Shown: positions 26,122 through 34,917, numbered from the stretch's first letter. The stretch: 39,096 nt of DNA from Chryseobacterium gleum (GCA_945877045.1 CAMCQW010000001.1:1-39096); one strand, 5' to 3'. Numbers and translations: made by a program. The notes: generated by a model from the letters alone, not told the origin.

Positions 26122-29100
26122 TTGTTTTGGTTTATTTCAATTTTTTTATCGGGCTCTTCCTCAATTATTTTCACGGGGTTTTTTAGCTGCGTGAGTTCCT
26201 CCATTAATTCGTTGGCCTCAAGCAAAATACCATCATTAAGATCTTTCGGATAAAAATCAATCACTGATTTTAAGCTTTGTTCTGCTTGAACATAATCCCC
26301 ACGTTCGATATCTATTTTTGTTTTTAATATCAAAGCCTTACCAATCCAGAAATTGTAGCTAGGCTTCATTTTTAAGATGGCATTTATTTCATTTTCAGCG
26401 AGCGTTAACTCCTTGTTTTTATGATGAATCTCAGCAAGATAATACCGGGATTCAGCAGTCATTGCTGAGCGGGTATTTTTAACCAGCCAATTTAAAGAAA
26501 GCGCCGCATCGGTATAATTTTCAAGCTTGTAATTAGCCAGTCCTAGTACATATTCCCCATCTATATGATTGGCTGTTGTGAGTCCGTTACTTTCAAGGAC
26601 TATTTTTGCATAGGCGATTGATTCTTGATAGTTGTTGTTAAGAAAATAACACCTCATTAATCCGAGTTTTGCCACGAAAATATTATATGCTTTCGTTGCT
26701 ATTTTATCAAGTTTCAGGTAATATTTAATACCATTCACATAGTCTTTTTTGTTGTAATAAAAAGTAGAAACCCGCGCGGCTGCAAATTCAGAATAAGCAT
26801 TGTTCTCACCAGACAAATACGCTTCATAATTACGTACAGCCTTCACAGTGTCCTTAATTTTAAAATAGGAATTCCCAAGAAAATAATAAGTTTCATTGGC
26901 ATACCGTCCCTGGGGGAACTTAGTGAGGTATGTTTCAAACTTAGGAATGGCCTCCACATAATTACTATCAACATAACTTTGTAAAGCGGGATTATAGAAA
27001 AGGTTTTCTTTTTCGTCTGGCGAAACGTTAGCACATGGATATTGATCTGCTAAATCCGAGGCTTTTTCTGGCTTTTTCTGTGCAATATAAACATCCATCA
27101 ATCCTTTTACGGCTGCCGCACACACATCACGCACATTATCATGTTCTAATAATAATTGTTTAAAGTCTAGTTCTGCCTGCGCATAGTCCCATTGTTTATA
27201 ATGGATATCAGCAATTTCCAATTGGCAATCGATTAATAGGGCCGATTGAGGATAATCCGCAAGGTATTTCCTGAAATAAACGAGTGCGGGATCGTATTCT
27301 GAACCAGATTTATAGCTTTTGGCGAGTTCATAAACACCATTCATTATATACTTTGAATCTTTATAATCTTCGATTAATGTAAGCAATGCGTTTATTTTCA
27401 GTTGCAATTGGCCGTTATACCCATAACTTTTTGCTAAATAATAACTTGCTCTATCTGATAGATCAGACTTTAAATCAATGGTTTCTTTATAGTACTTTAT
27501 AGCCAGTGCATTTTGTTTACTGGTATAATAGCCATCGGCTAACTTTAAGCAGGCATCTACTTTTTTCTCTTTGTTTTTTGGATTTCCCTGCAAGTATATT
27601 TGCAAGGCGTCTAAGGCATCATTATATAATTCTTTATTCCAATAGGCATACCCCAAGTTGTAATAAGCATCGTTTTTTTCCTCTAAGGAATTGGATGCCG
27701 GAGAGCCCAAGAATAATTTATACTCTGCGATACTTTCCGTATATTTTTTTAATCGGTAAAAGGCATCTGCGCGCCAATATTTAGCAAGAGCGACTAGTTG
27801 TGGATCTATGGCGTATTTATTAACTAACGCGAAATTCGTGATTGCTTCCTCATAACGCGCCTTTTGAAACAATTCCACTCCGTAATTGTACGCGATGATT
27901 TGGTATAAAGCCTTAAGTTTCGTGTCTTTTGAAGGAAGTTTATCCAATGATTCTAATGCTTTCGAATAATTACTGGTATTCGAATATACATTCACGAGGC
28001 ATTGATAAATATCCTGCTTACGGCTAGATTCAGGGTATTTTCTTAGGTAATTTTCAAAAGCTTTAACGGATTCGTCATAGGGGTTAATGTCTACTTTAAA
28101 AGATAAAACCGCAAAATTATACAGGGCGTCTTCTTGTACTTTTTCCAGTGTTTTCATTTCTGAAGCCCTGTAAAAAGCACTTCTTGCAGGCAATAGTTTA
28201 GTTAACTTTTGATATGAATCAGCAATTTGATACATTGCTATTTGGCCAAGGCTATCATCCACTCTTGCTACCCGATCAAAGTATTTAATTGCCTTATCGT
28301 ACTCCTCATTTCGATACAATGAATAGGCAATTTGGTAATCATCCACCCTTGTTGTTTTGGCCTTTTGATAATATATCTCAAGGTACTTTGCCGCATCCTT
28401 GAATTGATTGAGTTTGTAATACGCGTCCCCCAATAAATGATAAACATCAGAAATCTCGGTTAGTGAGGTAGAGTCCAACACTGTTGGTGCGTAATCCACT
28501 ACATTTTGAAAGCGCATTTGTCGGTGGTAAATCTGAATAATATAATAAGGAACCACCCCAGAATAATTGGGGTCTTTCCTAAGCTTTTCAAAGCCCTCTA
28601 ATGCTACCTGCAACGCCCCGCCCAAATAACTCAAATGTGAAAAAAAATACAAACTTGGTGACGCGTATTGCGACGTCCCATCTTTCACATCTCTAAATGC
28701 GTTAAGCGCCGTTGCCCGATCGCCCAATTGAAAAGCCGAGTAACCATGTTTAAATAATAATTCATCTTTACGTTCCTTTTCAACCGCATTTAAGGGTGTA
28801 TTTGCATACCATATTACGGCATTTTCAAAATCTTCTTTTTGAAAGAAGAAATTTGCAATTTTAAATGAAATAACCGCTTTATTTATGTTTTCTGGGTAGC
28901 GATTATTATAAGCAATCAATAAGGGGATAGCGTCTTCATTAAATAATTCTAATGCCGAAAGACCTTCATAATAATAGGCTTTTTGTACAAATAGATCATT
29001 TTCGGACTGGCGAGCATTAATAAAAGCCCGGAATTCCACCCTTGCCGCACTATATTGCGCCTTTTCGAAAAGTTCTTCCGCATGATAATATAACGAATTA

Positions 29101-29189
29101 TCCCCGGTGTACTTTTTTGTTTCTTGCCCTTTGACATTAAATGCCAAGAACAGTAATAACAAGCTAATATAAAAAACCTTAATTTTCAT
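26118..29189 (-). CDS. Large exported tetratricopeptide-repeat protein
   Basis: A 1023-residue protein with signal peptide 1-22 (hydrophobic segment YISLLLLFLAFNVKGQ) and TPR-like helical repeats over almost the whole length, such as DAYYNLGYAYWNKELYNDAL and ETYYFLGNSYFKIKDTVKAV. Repeats of this sort build a superhelical protein-binding solenoid, here in the periplasm. The frame opens with a TTG at 29198, but that codon lies within the -7 box of a complete promoter, so I use the ATG at 29189. It overlaps the downstream barrel gene by four bases. The pair resembles a periplasmic scaffold plus outer-membrane partner, but I cannot name a known complex. Confidence 0.85.
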   Translation of the reverse strand: MKIKVFYISLLLLFLAFNVKGQETKKYTGDNSLYYHAEELFEKAQYSAARVEFRAFINARQSENDLFVQKAYYYEGLSALELFNEDAIPLLIAYNNRYPENINKAVISFKIANFFFQKEDFENAVIWYANTPLNAVEKERKDELLFKHGYSAFQLGDRATALNAFRDVKDGTSQYASPSLYFFSHLSYLGGALQVALEGFEKLRKDPNYSGVVPYYIIQIYHRQMRFQNVVDYAPTVLDSTSLTEISDVYHLLGDAYYKLNQFKDAAKYLEIYYQKAKTTRVDDYQIAYSLYRNEEYDKAIKYFDRVARVDDSLGQIAMYQIADSYQKLTKLLPARSAFYRASEMKTLEKVQEDALYNFAVLSFKVDINPYDESVKAFENYLRKYPESSRKQDIYQCLVNVYSNTSNYSKALESLDKLPSKDTKLKALYQIIAYNYGVELFQKARYEEAITNFALVNKYAIDPQLVALAKYWRADAFYRLKKYTESIAEYKLFLGSPASNSLEEKNDAYYNLGYAYWNKELYNDALDALQIYLQGNPKNKEKKVDACLKLADGYYTSKQNALAIKYYKETIDLKSDLSDRASYYLAKSYGYNGQLQLKINALLTLIEDYKDSKYIMNGVYELAKSYKSGSEYDPALVYFRKYLADYPQSALLIDCQLEIADIHYKQWDYAQAELDFKQLLLEHDNVRDVCAAAVKGLMDVYIAQKKPEKASDLADQYPCANVSPDEKENLFYNPALQSYVDSNYVEAIPKFETYLTKFPQGRYANETYYFLGNSYFKIKDTVKAVRNYEAYLSGENNAYSEFAAARVSTFYYNKKDYVNGIKYYLKLDKIATKAYNIFVAKLGLMRCYFLNNNYQESIAYAKIVLESNGLTTANHIDGEYVLGLANYKLENYTDAALSLNWLVKNTRSAMTAESRYYLAEIHHKNKELTLAENEINAILKMKPSYNFWIGKALILKTKIDIERGDYVQAEQSLKSVIDFYPKDLNDGILLEANELMEELTQLKNPVKIIEEEPDKKIEINQNK

Positions 29190-29195
29190 CAAGGG

Positions 29196-29226
29196 CAAAG
29201 TTACATAGTGTATTTACTATCATCAA
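29196..29226 (-). promoter_or_regulatory. Promoter of the TPR/barrel operon
   Basis: On the minus strand TTG (29226-29224), a 20-base spacer and TAACTTTG (29203-29196) match the consensus at both boxes. The -7 box ends six bases before the ATG at 29189, predicting a leader of a few bases at most. Confidence 0.75.
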
Positions 29227-29278
29227 TTCTAGGATTAAAAGTTATACACTTTAACGTGTTAAGAGAAAAGCGTTGCAG

Positions 29279-29311
29279 TTGAAAATAATCCGTTTAGGAT
29301 ATACATATTTG
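29279..29311 (+). promoter_or_regulatory. Probable promoter of ftsE
   Basis: TTG at 29279-29281, a 22-base spacer and CATATTTG at 29304-29311, which has one mismatch to TAnnTTTG. The leader to the GTG at 29328 would be about 12 bases. It is divergent from the TPR promoter. Confidence 0.45.
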
Positions 29312-29327
29312 TAAAAAAAAACAGACC

Positions 29328-29999
29328 GTGTCAAAAGTAATTACGCTATCTAACGCAAAAATTTATCAGCAAACCCAATTGGTTTTAGACAATGTTTGGC
29401 TCTCCGTTGAACAAGGCGAATTCGCCTATCTAGTAGGAAAGACGGGTAGTGGAAAAAGCAGCCTATTAAAAACGCTTTACGCCGAAATACCCTTAAAAGA
29501 AGGAGAGGGAATTGTCACCGACTATAACTTAAGACGAATTACAAAAAAAGAAACGCCTTTCTTAAGAAGAAAAATCGGGATTATATTTCAGGATTTTCAA
29601 TTATTAATGGACAGAACGGTTATTCAAAACATGTACTTTGTATTGGGTGCTACCGGATGGAAGGATAAAGAAAAAATACACAATCGCGCTCTAAGCGTTT
29701 TACAGCTTGTAGGGATAGAACAGAAAGCAGCGGTATTTCCTCACGCGCTTTCTGGAGGAGAACAACAAAGGGTGTCTATTGCGCGCGCACTTCTAAATAA
29801 ACCACAATTAATTTTGGCGGACGAACCAACAGGTAATCTAGACATTGAAACTTCGGAAGAAATAATGCAACTATTACTTGCCTTGGCGAAAGAAGAAAAC
29901 ACCGCGATATTGATGGCAAGTCACGATACATCAATCATTCAAAAATTTCCCGGACGAATAATCAAAATAGAAGGCGGAGAGTTAAAGGAATCAGAGTAA
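29328..29999 (+). CDS. ftsE: Cell division ATP-binding protein FtsE
   Basis: The ABC ATPase that drives FtsX during cell division. The 223-residue protein has Walker A GKTGSGKS (37-44), Q-loop FQDF (87-90), signature LSGGEQQR (141-148), Walker B LILADEP (161-167) and the H-loop in MASHD. Small size and the RRKIGIIFQDFQLL segment fit FtsE rather than LolD, although the two are close relatives. The start is GTG at 29328, after a probable promoter. Its partner ftsX is 27 kb away at 1611-2495 on the other strand, so the pair is not in one operon here. The 3' end overlaps the convergent phoH-type gene by nine bases. Confidence 0.88.
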   Translation: MSKVITLSNAKIYQQTQLVLDNVWLSVEQGEFAYLVGKTGSGKSSLLKTLYAEIPLKEGEGIVTDYNLRRITKKETPFLRRKIGIIFQDFQLLMDRTVIQNMYFVLGATGWKDKEKIHNRALSVLQLVGIEQKAAVFPHALSGGEQQRVSIARALLNKPQLILADEPTGNLDIETSEEIMQLLLALAKEENTAILMASHDTSIIQKFPGRIIKIEGGELKESE

Positions 30000-31316
30000 T
30001 TCATTCGCTAAATTAGCAAGTTCCGACCTTTCTCCTTTCTCTAATTTAACATGAGAAAAAAGCACTTGATTTTTTAGTTTATCAATTAAATATGCTAAGC
30101 CATTACTGTTTTCGTCCAAATATGGCGTGTCAATTTGATGCACATCTCCAGTGAAAACAATTTTCGTGTTTTCGCCTGCTCTTGTTATAATTGTTTTTAC
30201 TTCATGGGGAGAAAGGTTTTGTGCCTCGTCAACTATAAACATGATATTGGATAAACTTCTTCCACGGATAAAAGCTAAAGGTGTAATGATTATTTTACCC
30301 GACTCCTGCATATCTACAATCGCCTTATGCTTTTTTTCGTTTTCACCAAACTGAGATTTTATATATTTTAAATTATCCCACAATGGCTCCATGTACGGGC
30401 TTATCTTGTCATTAGCATCTCCAGGAAGAAAGCCAATGTCTTTATTAGAAAGTGGCACGATGGGTCTCGCAAGAATAATTTGGTTAAATTGCTTATCTTG
30501 TTCCAGTGCTGCAGCGAGAGCCAAAAGTGTTTTTCCAGTCCCCGCCACGCCCTGAAGCGCTACTAATTTAACATTGTTGTTTAATAGGGCGTGAAAAGCA
30601 AAAGCTTGTTCGGCATTTTTAGGTTTTATTCCGTAAACAAACTCTTTTTCAATTCGTTCAATTTGGTTGTTTTGTTGATTGTAAAAGGCCAGCGATGATG
30701 ATTTCCCATTTTTTAAAATATAATAACCATTATTTATTTTTTTATCCTTTAATATACCATTCTCTGCTATCCATCCTCTTGTGAAAACTTCACGGATAAC
30801 ATCTGAGTCGACACCCTCAATGGTAGATGAACTTGTTGAGGTAATGTCATTTGCATCGACTTTCCCTGTTTCATAATCCTCTGCCATTACGCCAAGGGCT
30901 TTTGCTTTAATGCGAAGATTAATATCTTTAGTAACCAAAACAACTTCATTTTTAGGTTCTTGTTCTTTTAGAAACAAGGCCGAATTAATTATTTTGTGAT
31001 CGTTTTTACCTTGAGAATAAATTTTTTCTGCATCGATTGTTTTGGGATTGTATTCCATTACAATTTTGAATTCGCCCAGGTTGCCTTCTAAAGAAATCCA
31101 TTCTTGAAGCCCTCCGCCTGCAGAAAGTTTATCAATAAATCGGATTACCTCACGTGCCGAAAAGTTTTTCGTGTCGTTCCCTAATTTAAACTTATCTAAT
31201 TCTTCCAAAACAGTTATAGGAACGGCTACATTATTATGTTTAAAGTGTGTAATAGCCTGATGATCATGCAGTAAAACAGAAGTGTCTAACACAAATATTT
31301 TTTTTATCTTTTTCAT
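29991..31316 (-). CDS. PIN domain-PhoH ATPase fusion (PhoH2 type)
   Basis: A 441-residue two-domain protein. The N-terminal PIN nuclease (about 7-150) has acidic residues Asp11 in VLDTSVLL, Glu39 in LEELDKF and Asp131 in TKDINL. The C-terminal PhoH ATPase (about 230-441) has Walker A GVAGTGKT (256-263) and Walker B IVDEAQ (361-366), then FTGDVHQID. PIN-PhoH proteins (PhoH2, YlaK) are described as RNA helicases with RNase activity, sometimes next to an antitoxin-like gene. None is next to this one, so a housekeeping RNA role is more likely. The ATG at 31316 gives the usual MKKIKKIFVLDTS opening. A loose -7 match (TATTTTG, complement of 31350-31356) stands upstream. Confidence 0.92.
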   Translation of the reverse strand: MKKIKKIFVLDTSVLLHDHQAITHFKHNNVAVPITVLEELDKFKLGNDTKNFSAREVIRFIDKLSAGGGLQEWISLEGNLGEFKIVMEYNPKTIDAEKIYSQGKNDHKIINSALFLKEQEPKNEVVLVTKDINLRIKAKALGVMAEDYETGKVDANDITSTSSSTIEGVDSDVIREVFTRGWIAENGILKDKKINNGYYILKNGKSSSLAFYNQQNNQIERIEKEFVYGIKPKNAEQAFAFHALLNNNVKLVALQGVAGTGKTLLALAAALEQDKQFNQIILARPIVPLSNKDIGFLPGDANDKISPYMEPLWDNLKYIKSQFGENEKKHKAIVDMQESGKIIITPLAFIRGRSLSNIMFIVDEAQNLSPHEVKTIITRAGENTKIVFTGDVHQIDTPYLDENSNGLAYLIDKLKNQVLFSHVKLEKGERSELANLANELL

Positions 31317-31391
31317 TTACAAATTCTTTCGATGAAGGTACTTTGTTTTCAAAATAGGATAATTAGATCTTGTTGAACTTATCTACAATGG

Positions 31392-31409
31392 TATGTTAGC
31401 AGTAACATA
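31392..31409. repeat. Inverted repeat TATGTTA-GCAG-TAACATA between phoH and the S41 peptidase
   Basis: Perfect 7-base arms around a four-base centre in a 246-base divergent gap. It has no U-run and is not next to a stop codon, so it looks more like an operator than a terminator. The rest of the gap shows nothing I can name, apart from a small GC-richer patch near 31465-31492. Confidence 0.3.
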
Positions 31410-31534
31410 TTGTTTATATTCAAGTTCATAACCCGCCCATTGAAACAGCCTCAATTAAAGGATAAGTCCGAGGTGTTTTAGTCCACCCCCTTGCTAAAAA
31501 ATCAAAATGTTTCTATAAAAGTGACACACTTTTT

Positions 31535-31542
31535 TAACTTTG
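31535..31542 (+). promoter_or_regulatory. -7 promoter element of the S41 peptidase gene
   Basis: TAACTTTG is an exact TAnnTTTG match without a clear TTG at -33. It lies downstream of the first possible TTG start (31491), so that start cannot be used from this promoter. Six bases after it stands ATG (31549), which opens a five-codon frame. Confidence 0.5.
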
Positions 31543-31562
31543 CATTAAATGAAGCACCTATT

Positions 31563-33020
31563 TTGAAGCACTCCATTGTTTTGTTATTTTTTGTATTCTC
31601 CTGTCATTTTGTACAGACGCAACCGTGCAAGTTTTTCTTTTTTAGAAAATCAGTAGATATTTCAAAGGATAAGGTTTGCAACGATCTATTATTGATTGAC
31701 CTACAATTTATTAAAAAGAAACTAGAGGAGGTTCACCCGTCTTTATACATGTATTGTCCAAAAGAATCTTTTGATTCCGCTTACAATGCGACATTATTAG
31801 CGCTAAACAAACCATATACGATTTATGATTTTTCTTTATTGGTTTCGGACTGGCTTTCTTTATTACATGACTCCCATACCTTTTTGCCCCCTAAGAATTT
31901 AGTACAATATAAATCAAAGGGGCGCCACTCGTATCCTTTTCGATTATGCGAGATTGACAATAAACTAGTTGTTTTGGAAAGCTGGAAAAACAGACTCCCA
32001 AAAGGCGCCGAATTAATCACTTTTGACAACGTATCCATCCCAAAAACAATTGAACGCTCACTACGAATGAGCCCCATTGAAGGAAATGTTTATGAAGCGC
32101 AGAAAGAATTTTCAATTTCACAGCTTGGATCCCTATTAAACGTTTCATCTACAACGAATAAAAAAAGGATAAAATATTACTTGCCAGGAAAAGACACGGT
32201 CACCGCGATAATATCTCCACCTATATTTTGGAGGTCTAAAGCGGGAAACAAACTAAATGCCCCGAAGAAAGAATTATGTTTAAACATATATGACACCACC
32301 GCCCATCTCGTTATACATAGTTTTAGTCCTAAATCGTATAAGAAGTTTAAATTAAAGCTTACCAGGATGTTTGAGGAAATAAAGACGAAAAACATACAAC
32401 ATTTAATAATAGATTTAAGGGATAATTTAGGAGGCTATGTTGCCTTAGAAGAATATCTAATGCTTTTAATAGCGAAGAACGCACCCAGTTTCAAAGCGGC
32501 ATATATTTACAAAAGGAGTCAGCATGATCGTTTTTCTACTTTAAGTATACAGCAACGTTGGCAGTTCAAACAATTAGCAAAACGACCTTATTCAAGCGAT
32601 GCCTTACGAAAAGAATTAGAATTTTTTTATAGTCCCTATGGCACAGTGGATACTATTTTAATTACGACACAACTCAAAAACAAAACAATTGATTCTTATT
32701 CTAATAAATGTACGCTCTTGACAAATGGTTTATCGATGTCAGCATCGGCTAATTTTGCTGCCTGGTTTAGGACGGTGGAAAGAGGGCAGATAGTCGGCAC
32801 ACCTTGTATGGGAACATTGTCAGGTACTTTTGCAAATTCAACGGCAATATTTTTACCCAATACCATGTTGTCGATCTCTATTTCTACTTTAAAAATTACA
32901 CCAATAAATTTTTTGGAAATTTCATTGAGTCCAATAGTACCAGATCGTATAATAATCCCCACTCAAACACAATTGATAAAGGGGATAGATCCGTGCATAG
33001 ATTTCTTACTAAACAACTAA
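31563..33020 (+). CDS. S41 family (C-terminal-processing-type) peptidase, secreted; start region possibly frameshifted
   Basis: About 485 residues. The signal peptide (KHSIVLLFFVFSCHFVQTQ) leads into an N-terminal domain with LLHDSHTFLPP, whose histidine (about 105) is a usual S41 catalytic position. The core motif LIIDLRDNLGGY and the serine region NGLSMSASANFAAWF (serine near 391-393) follow. No PDZ domain is evident. The frame opens as far back as TTG 31491, but the promoter -7 box at 31535-31542 excludes that. I use TTG 31563, which gives a clean signal peptide. An ATG at 31549, well placed behind the promoter, is out of frame by one base. It ends after five codons at a TGA overlapping the TTG. 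Peptidase class is good; substrate unknown. Confidence 0.78.
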   Translation: MKHSIVLLFFVFSCHFVQTQPCKFFFFRKSVDISKDKVCNDLLLIDLQFIKKKLEEVHPSLYMYCPKESFDSAYNATLLALNKPYTIYDFSLLVSDWLSLLHDSHTFLPPKNLVQYKSKGRHSYPFRLCEIDNKLVVLESWKNRLPKGAELITFDNVSIPKTIERSLRMSPIEGNVYEAQKEFSISQLGSLLNVSSTTNKKRIKYYLPGKDTVTAIISPPIFWRSKAGNKLNAPKKELCLNIYDTTAHLVIHSFSPKSYKKFKLKLTRMFEEIKTKNIQHLIIDLRDNLGGYVALEEYLMLLIAKNAPSFKAAYIYKRSQHDRFSTLSIQQRWQFKQLAKRPYSSDALRKELEFFYSPYGTVDTILITTQLKNKTIDSYSNKCTLLTNGLSMSASANFAAWFRTVERGQIVGTPCMGTLSGTFANSTAIFLPNTMLSISISTLKITPINFLEISLSPIVPDRIIIPTQTQLIKGIDPCIDFLLNN

Positions 33021-33022
33021 TT

Positions 33023-34153
33023 ATGGAAAGTAAATTACCATTAATTGGCACCACCATCTTCACCAAAATGTCATTAATGGCAGCCGAAAATAAGGCAATA
33101 AATCTTGCCCAAGGATTTCCTAATTACCCAATTGATACACAATTACAAAGCTTAATAGGCGAACACAGCACACTCGATGTCCACCAATATGCTTCAATGC
33201 AGGGCAATGTAATATTAAGGCAAGAAATAGCCCGCCTTATAAACAAAAACAACAATGGTAAAATAGATCCAAATGAAAATGTATTAATAACGGCGGGTGC
33301 CACTCAGGGAATTTTTACTACTATTCAAGCCTTGGTTTCAGCTGGGGAAGAAGTAATCATTTTAGATCCGAGTTACGACTGCTACGAAGTGCCAATTTTA
33401 TTAGTTGGCGCAAGACCAATTCATATTTCACTCGATGAAAACTTTAGGCCAGATTGGCAAAAAATAAATGACAGTGTTTCCTCAAAAACGAAGATGATAA
33501 TTATTAATTCTCCTCATAATCCAAGTGGCGTTTTGTGGGAAGAGTCTGATATGCTTTTATTGGTAGAATTAGTAAAAAAATATCCAAAAATAATCGTGTT
33601 GTCTGATGAGGTTTACGAATTTATAACTTTTGAGAAGCGGCATATTTCCGCAGCTTTTAATGAAATATTGCGCGAAAGGTCTGTTATTGTCTCTTCATTC
33701 GGAAAAACATTCCATGTTACAGGATGGAAAGTCGGTTATCTGACGGCTCCAAAAGCGCTCCTCACGGAAATAATTAAAGTGCATCAGTATTTAGTTTTTT
33801 CTGTGAATAGTTTGGCGCAATCTGTATTAGCAGCGTATCTACCGCTGTCTAATATTGAACAATTGGGCCAATTTTACAAAGAAAAAAGGGACACGTTTCG
33901 AGAAGCACTAAGTGGTAGCAGGTTTACATTACTTCCTTGTGAAGGGGCTTATTTTCAATTAGCGTCATTTGCAGCAATAAGTAATAAATCTGACATCGAT
34001 TTCTGCGAAGAATTAACCAAAAAATACGGCGTAGCGGCCATTCCAGTTTCTGCTTTCTATAGTACTAAATTGGACCAGCAATTAGTACGATTTTGCTTTG
34101 CTAAAGACAATGAAACGATATTAAAAGCCACGAAATTATTATGCGCGATTTAA
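33023..34153 (+). CDS. Methionine (glutamine-phenylpyruvate type) aminotransferase, PLP class I, YbdL-like
   Basis: A 376-residue fold-type I PLP aminotransferase. The PLP lysine is Lys228 in SSFGKTFHVTGWKVGYL; Asp195 in LSDEVYEF and the NSPHNPSG segment (162-169) complete the cofactor site. The opening GTTIFTKMSLMAAENKAINLAQGFPNY is typical of the YbdL/kynurenine aminotransferase group, which transaminates methionine and uses glutamine or other donors. The frame is open upstream within the S41 gene, but ATG 33023 gives the family N-terminus and stands two bases after the S41 stop. The following gene overlaps by 13 bases and encodes an omega-amidase, which removes the 2-oxoglutaramate formed when glutamine is the donor. 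Confidence 0.9.
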   Translation: MESKLPLIGTTIFTKMSLMAAENKAINLAQGFPNYPIDTQLQSLIGEHSTLDVHQYASMQGNVILRQEIARLINKNNNGKIDPNENVLITAGATQGIFTTIQALVSAGEEVIILDPSYDCYEVPILLVGARPIHISLDENFRPDWQKINDSVSSKTKMIIINSPHNPSGVLWEESDMLLLVELVKKYPKIIVLSDEVYEFITFEKRHISAAFNEILRERSVIVSSFGKTFHVTGWKVGYLTAPKALLTEIIKVHQYLVFSVNSLAQSVLAAYLPLSNIEQLGQFYKEKRDTFREALSGSRFTLLPCEGAYFQLASFAAISNKSDIDFCEELTKKYGVAAIPVSAFYSTKLDQQLVRFCFAKDNETILKATKLLCAI

Positions 34154-34917
34154 CAATTTCATTAATTCAAACCACTCAATTTTGGGAGGATAAAAGTAAA
34201 AACATCTCCAATGTTAGTGCTTTAATGAATGAAAATTTCTCAACGGACTTAATTCTACTTCCCGAAATGTTTAATACATCTTTCAGCATGGATGCATTGA
34301 ACCTAGCCGAATCACCAGAGAATTCGACAAGTCTAAACCAATTGAAAATTTGGGCCAAACAAAAAAATGCGGCAATTTACACCTCCATGATGATTAAAGA
34401 CGGCGAACAGTTTTTTAATAGAGGATTCTTTATTTATCCCAATGGAGAAATTTCCTATTACGACAAGAGAAATTTATTTGCCTTAGGTGGAGAGGGGGAT
34501 GTTTTTTCACCGGGTAAAGAAGAAAAAATTATCGATTATTTAGGTTGGAAGATTAATTTACAAGTTTGTTTTGATTTAAGATTCCCCTCCTGTTCAGCGA
34601 ACAACATGGACAAGGAAGGTAAGGCGAAGTATGATTTATTACTTTATGTGGCAAATTGGCCAGAAAAACGTATTGCTCACTGGGAGAAATTATTAGTTGC
34701 TCGCGCCATTGAAAACCAAGCCTATGTGGCAGGATTAAATAGGGTAGGAGTGGATGGCAATGGTATAAATTATAATGGCCAATCAGTTGTTAATGATTGT
34801 AATGGCCTACCCATTCTTTCCTTCGAAAAAAACGAAAATGCTGTTAGATCCACCACCCTGAGTGCAACATCTCTTCAGGCATTTAGACAGGAACTTCCTT
34901 TTTTGAACGACTTTTAG
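34141..34917 (+). CDS. Omega-amidase (YafV-like, nitrilase superfamily)
   Basis: A 258-residue carbon-nitrogen hydrolase. The triad is Glu42 in LLPEMF, Lys109 in YDKRNLF and Cys143 in LQVCFDLRFP. HMFS-less YDKRNLFALGGEGD and the CFDLRFP form are characteristic of the omega-amidase branch (YafV, NIT2), which hydrolyses 2-oxoglutaramate and 2-oxosuccinamate to the 2-oxoacid and ammonia. The start lies within the last 13 bases of the aminotransferase gene, in another frame, so expression is coupled. Together they would salvage methionine from its 2-oxoacid using glutamine nitrogen and clear the side product. This pairing is known in other bacteria and supports both assignments. Confidence 0.9.
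   Translation: MRDLTISLIQTTQFWEDKSKNISNVSALMNENFSTDLILLPEMFNTSFSMDALNLAESPENSTSLNQLKIWAKQKNAAIYTSMMIKDGEQFFNRGFFIYPNGEISYYDKRNLFALGGEGDVFSPGKEEKIIDYLGWKINLQVCFDLRFPSCSANNMDKEGKAKYDLLLYVANWPEKRIAHWEKLLVARAIENQAYVAGLNRVGVDGNGINYNGQSVVNDCNGLPILSFEKNENAVRSTTLSATSLQAFRQELPFLNDF

Noticed and set aside
29991..31316. PIN-PhoH as part of a toxin-antitoxin module
   Set aside because: No small antitoxin-like gene precedes it; neighbours are ftsE and a peptidase.
31350..31356. Promoter for the PIN-PhoH gene (minus-strand TATTTTG)
   Set aside because: It lacks one base of the -7 consensus and has no TTG at -33; too weak to list.
32804..33022. N-terminal extension of the aminotransferase frame
   Set aside because: It overlaps the 3' end of the S41 gene in another frame and has no family similarity; ATG 33023 gives the standard start.
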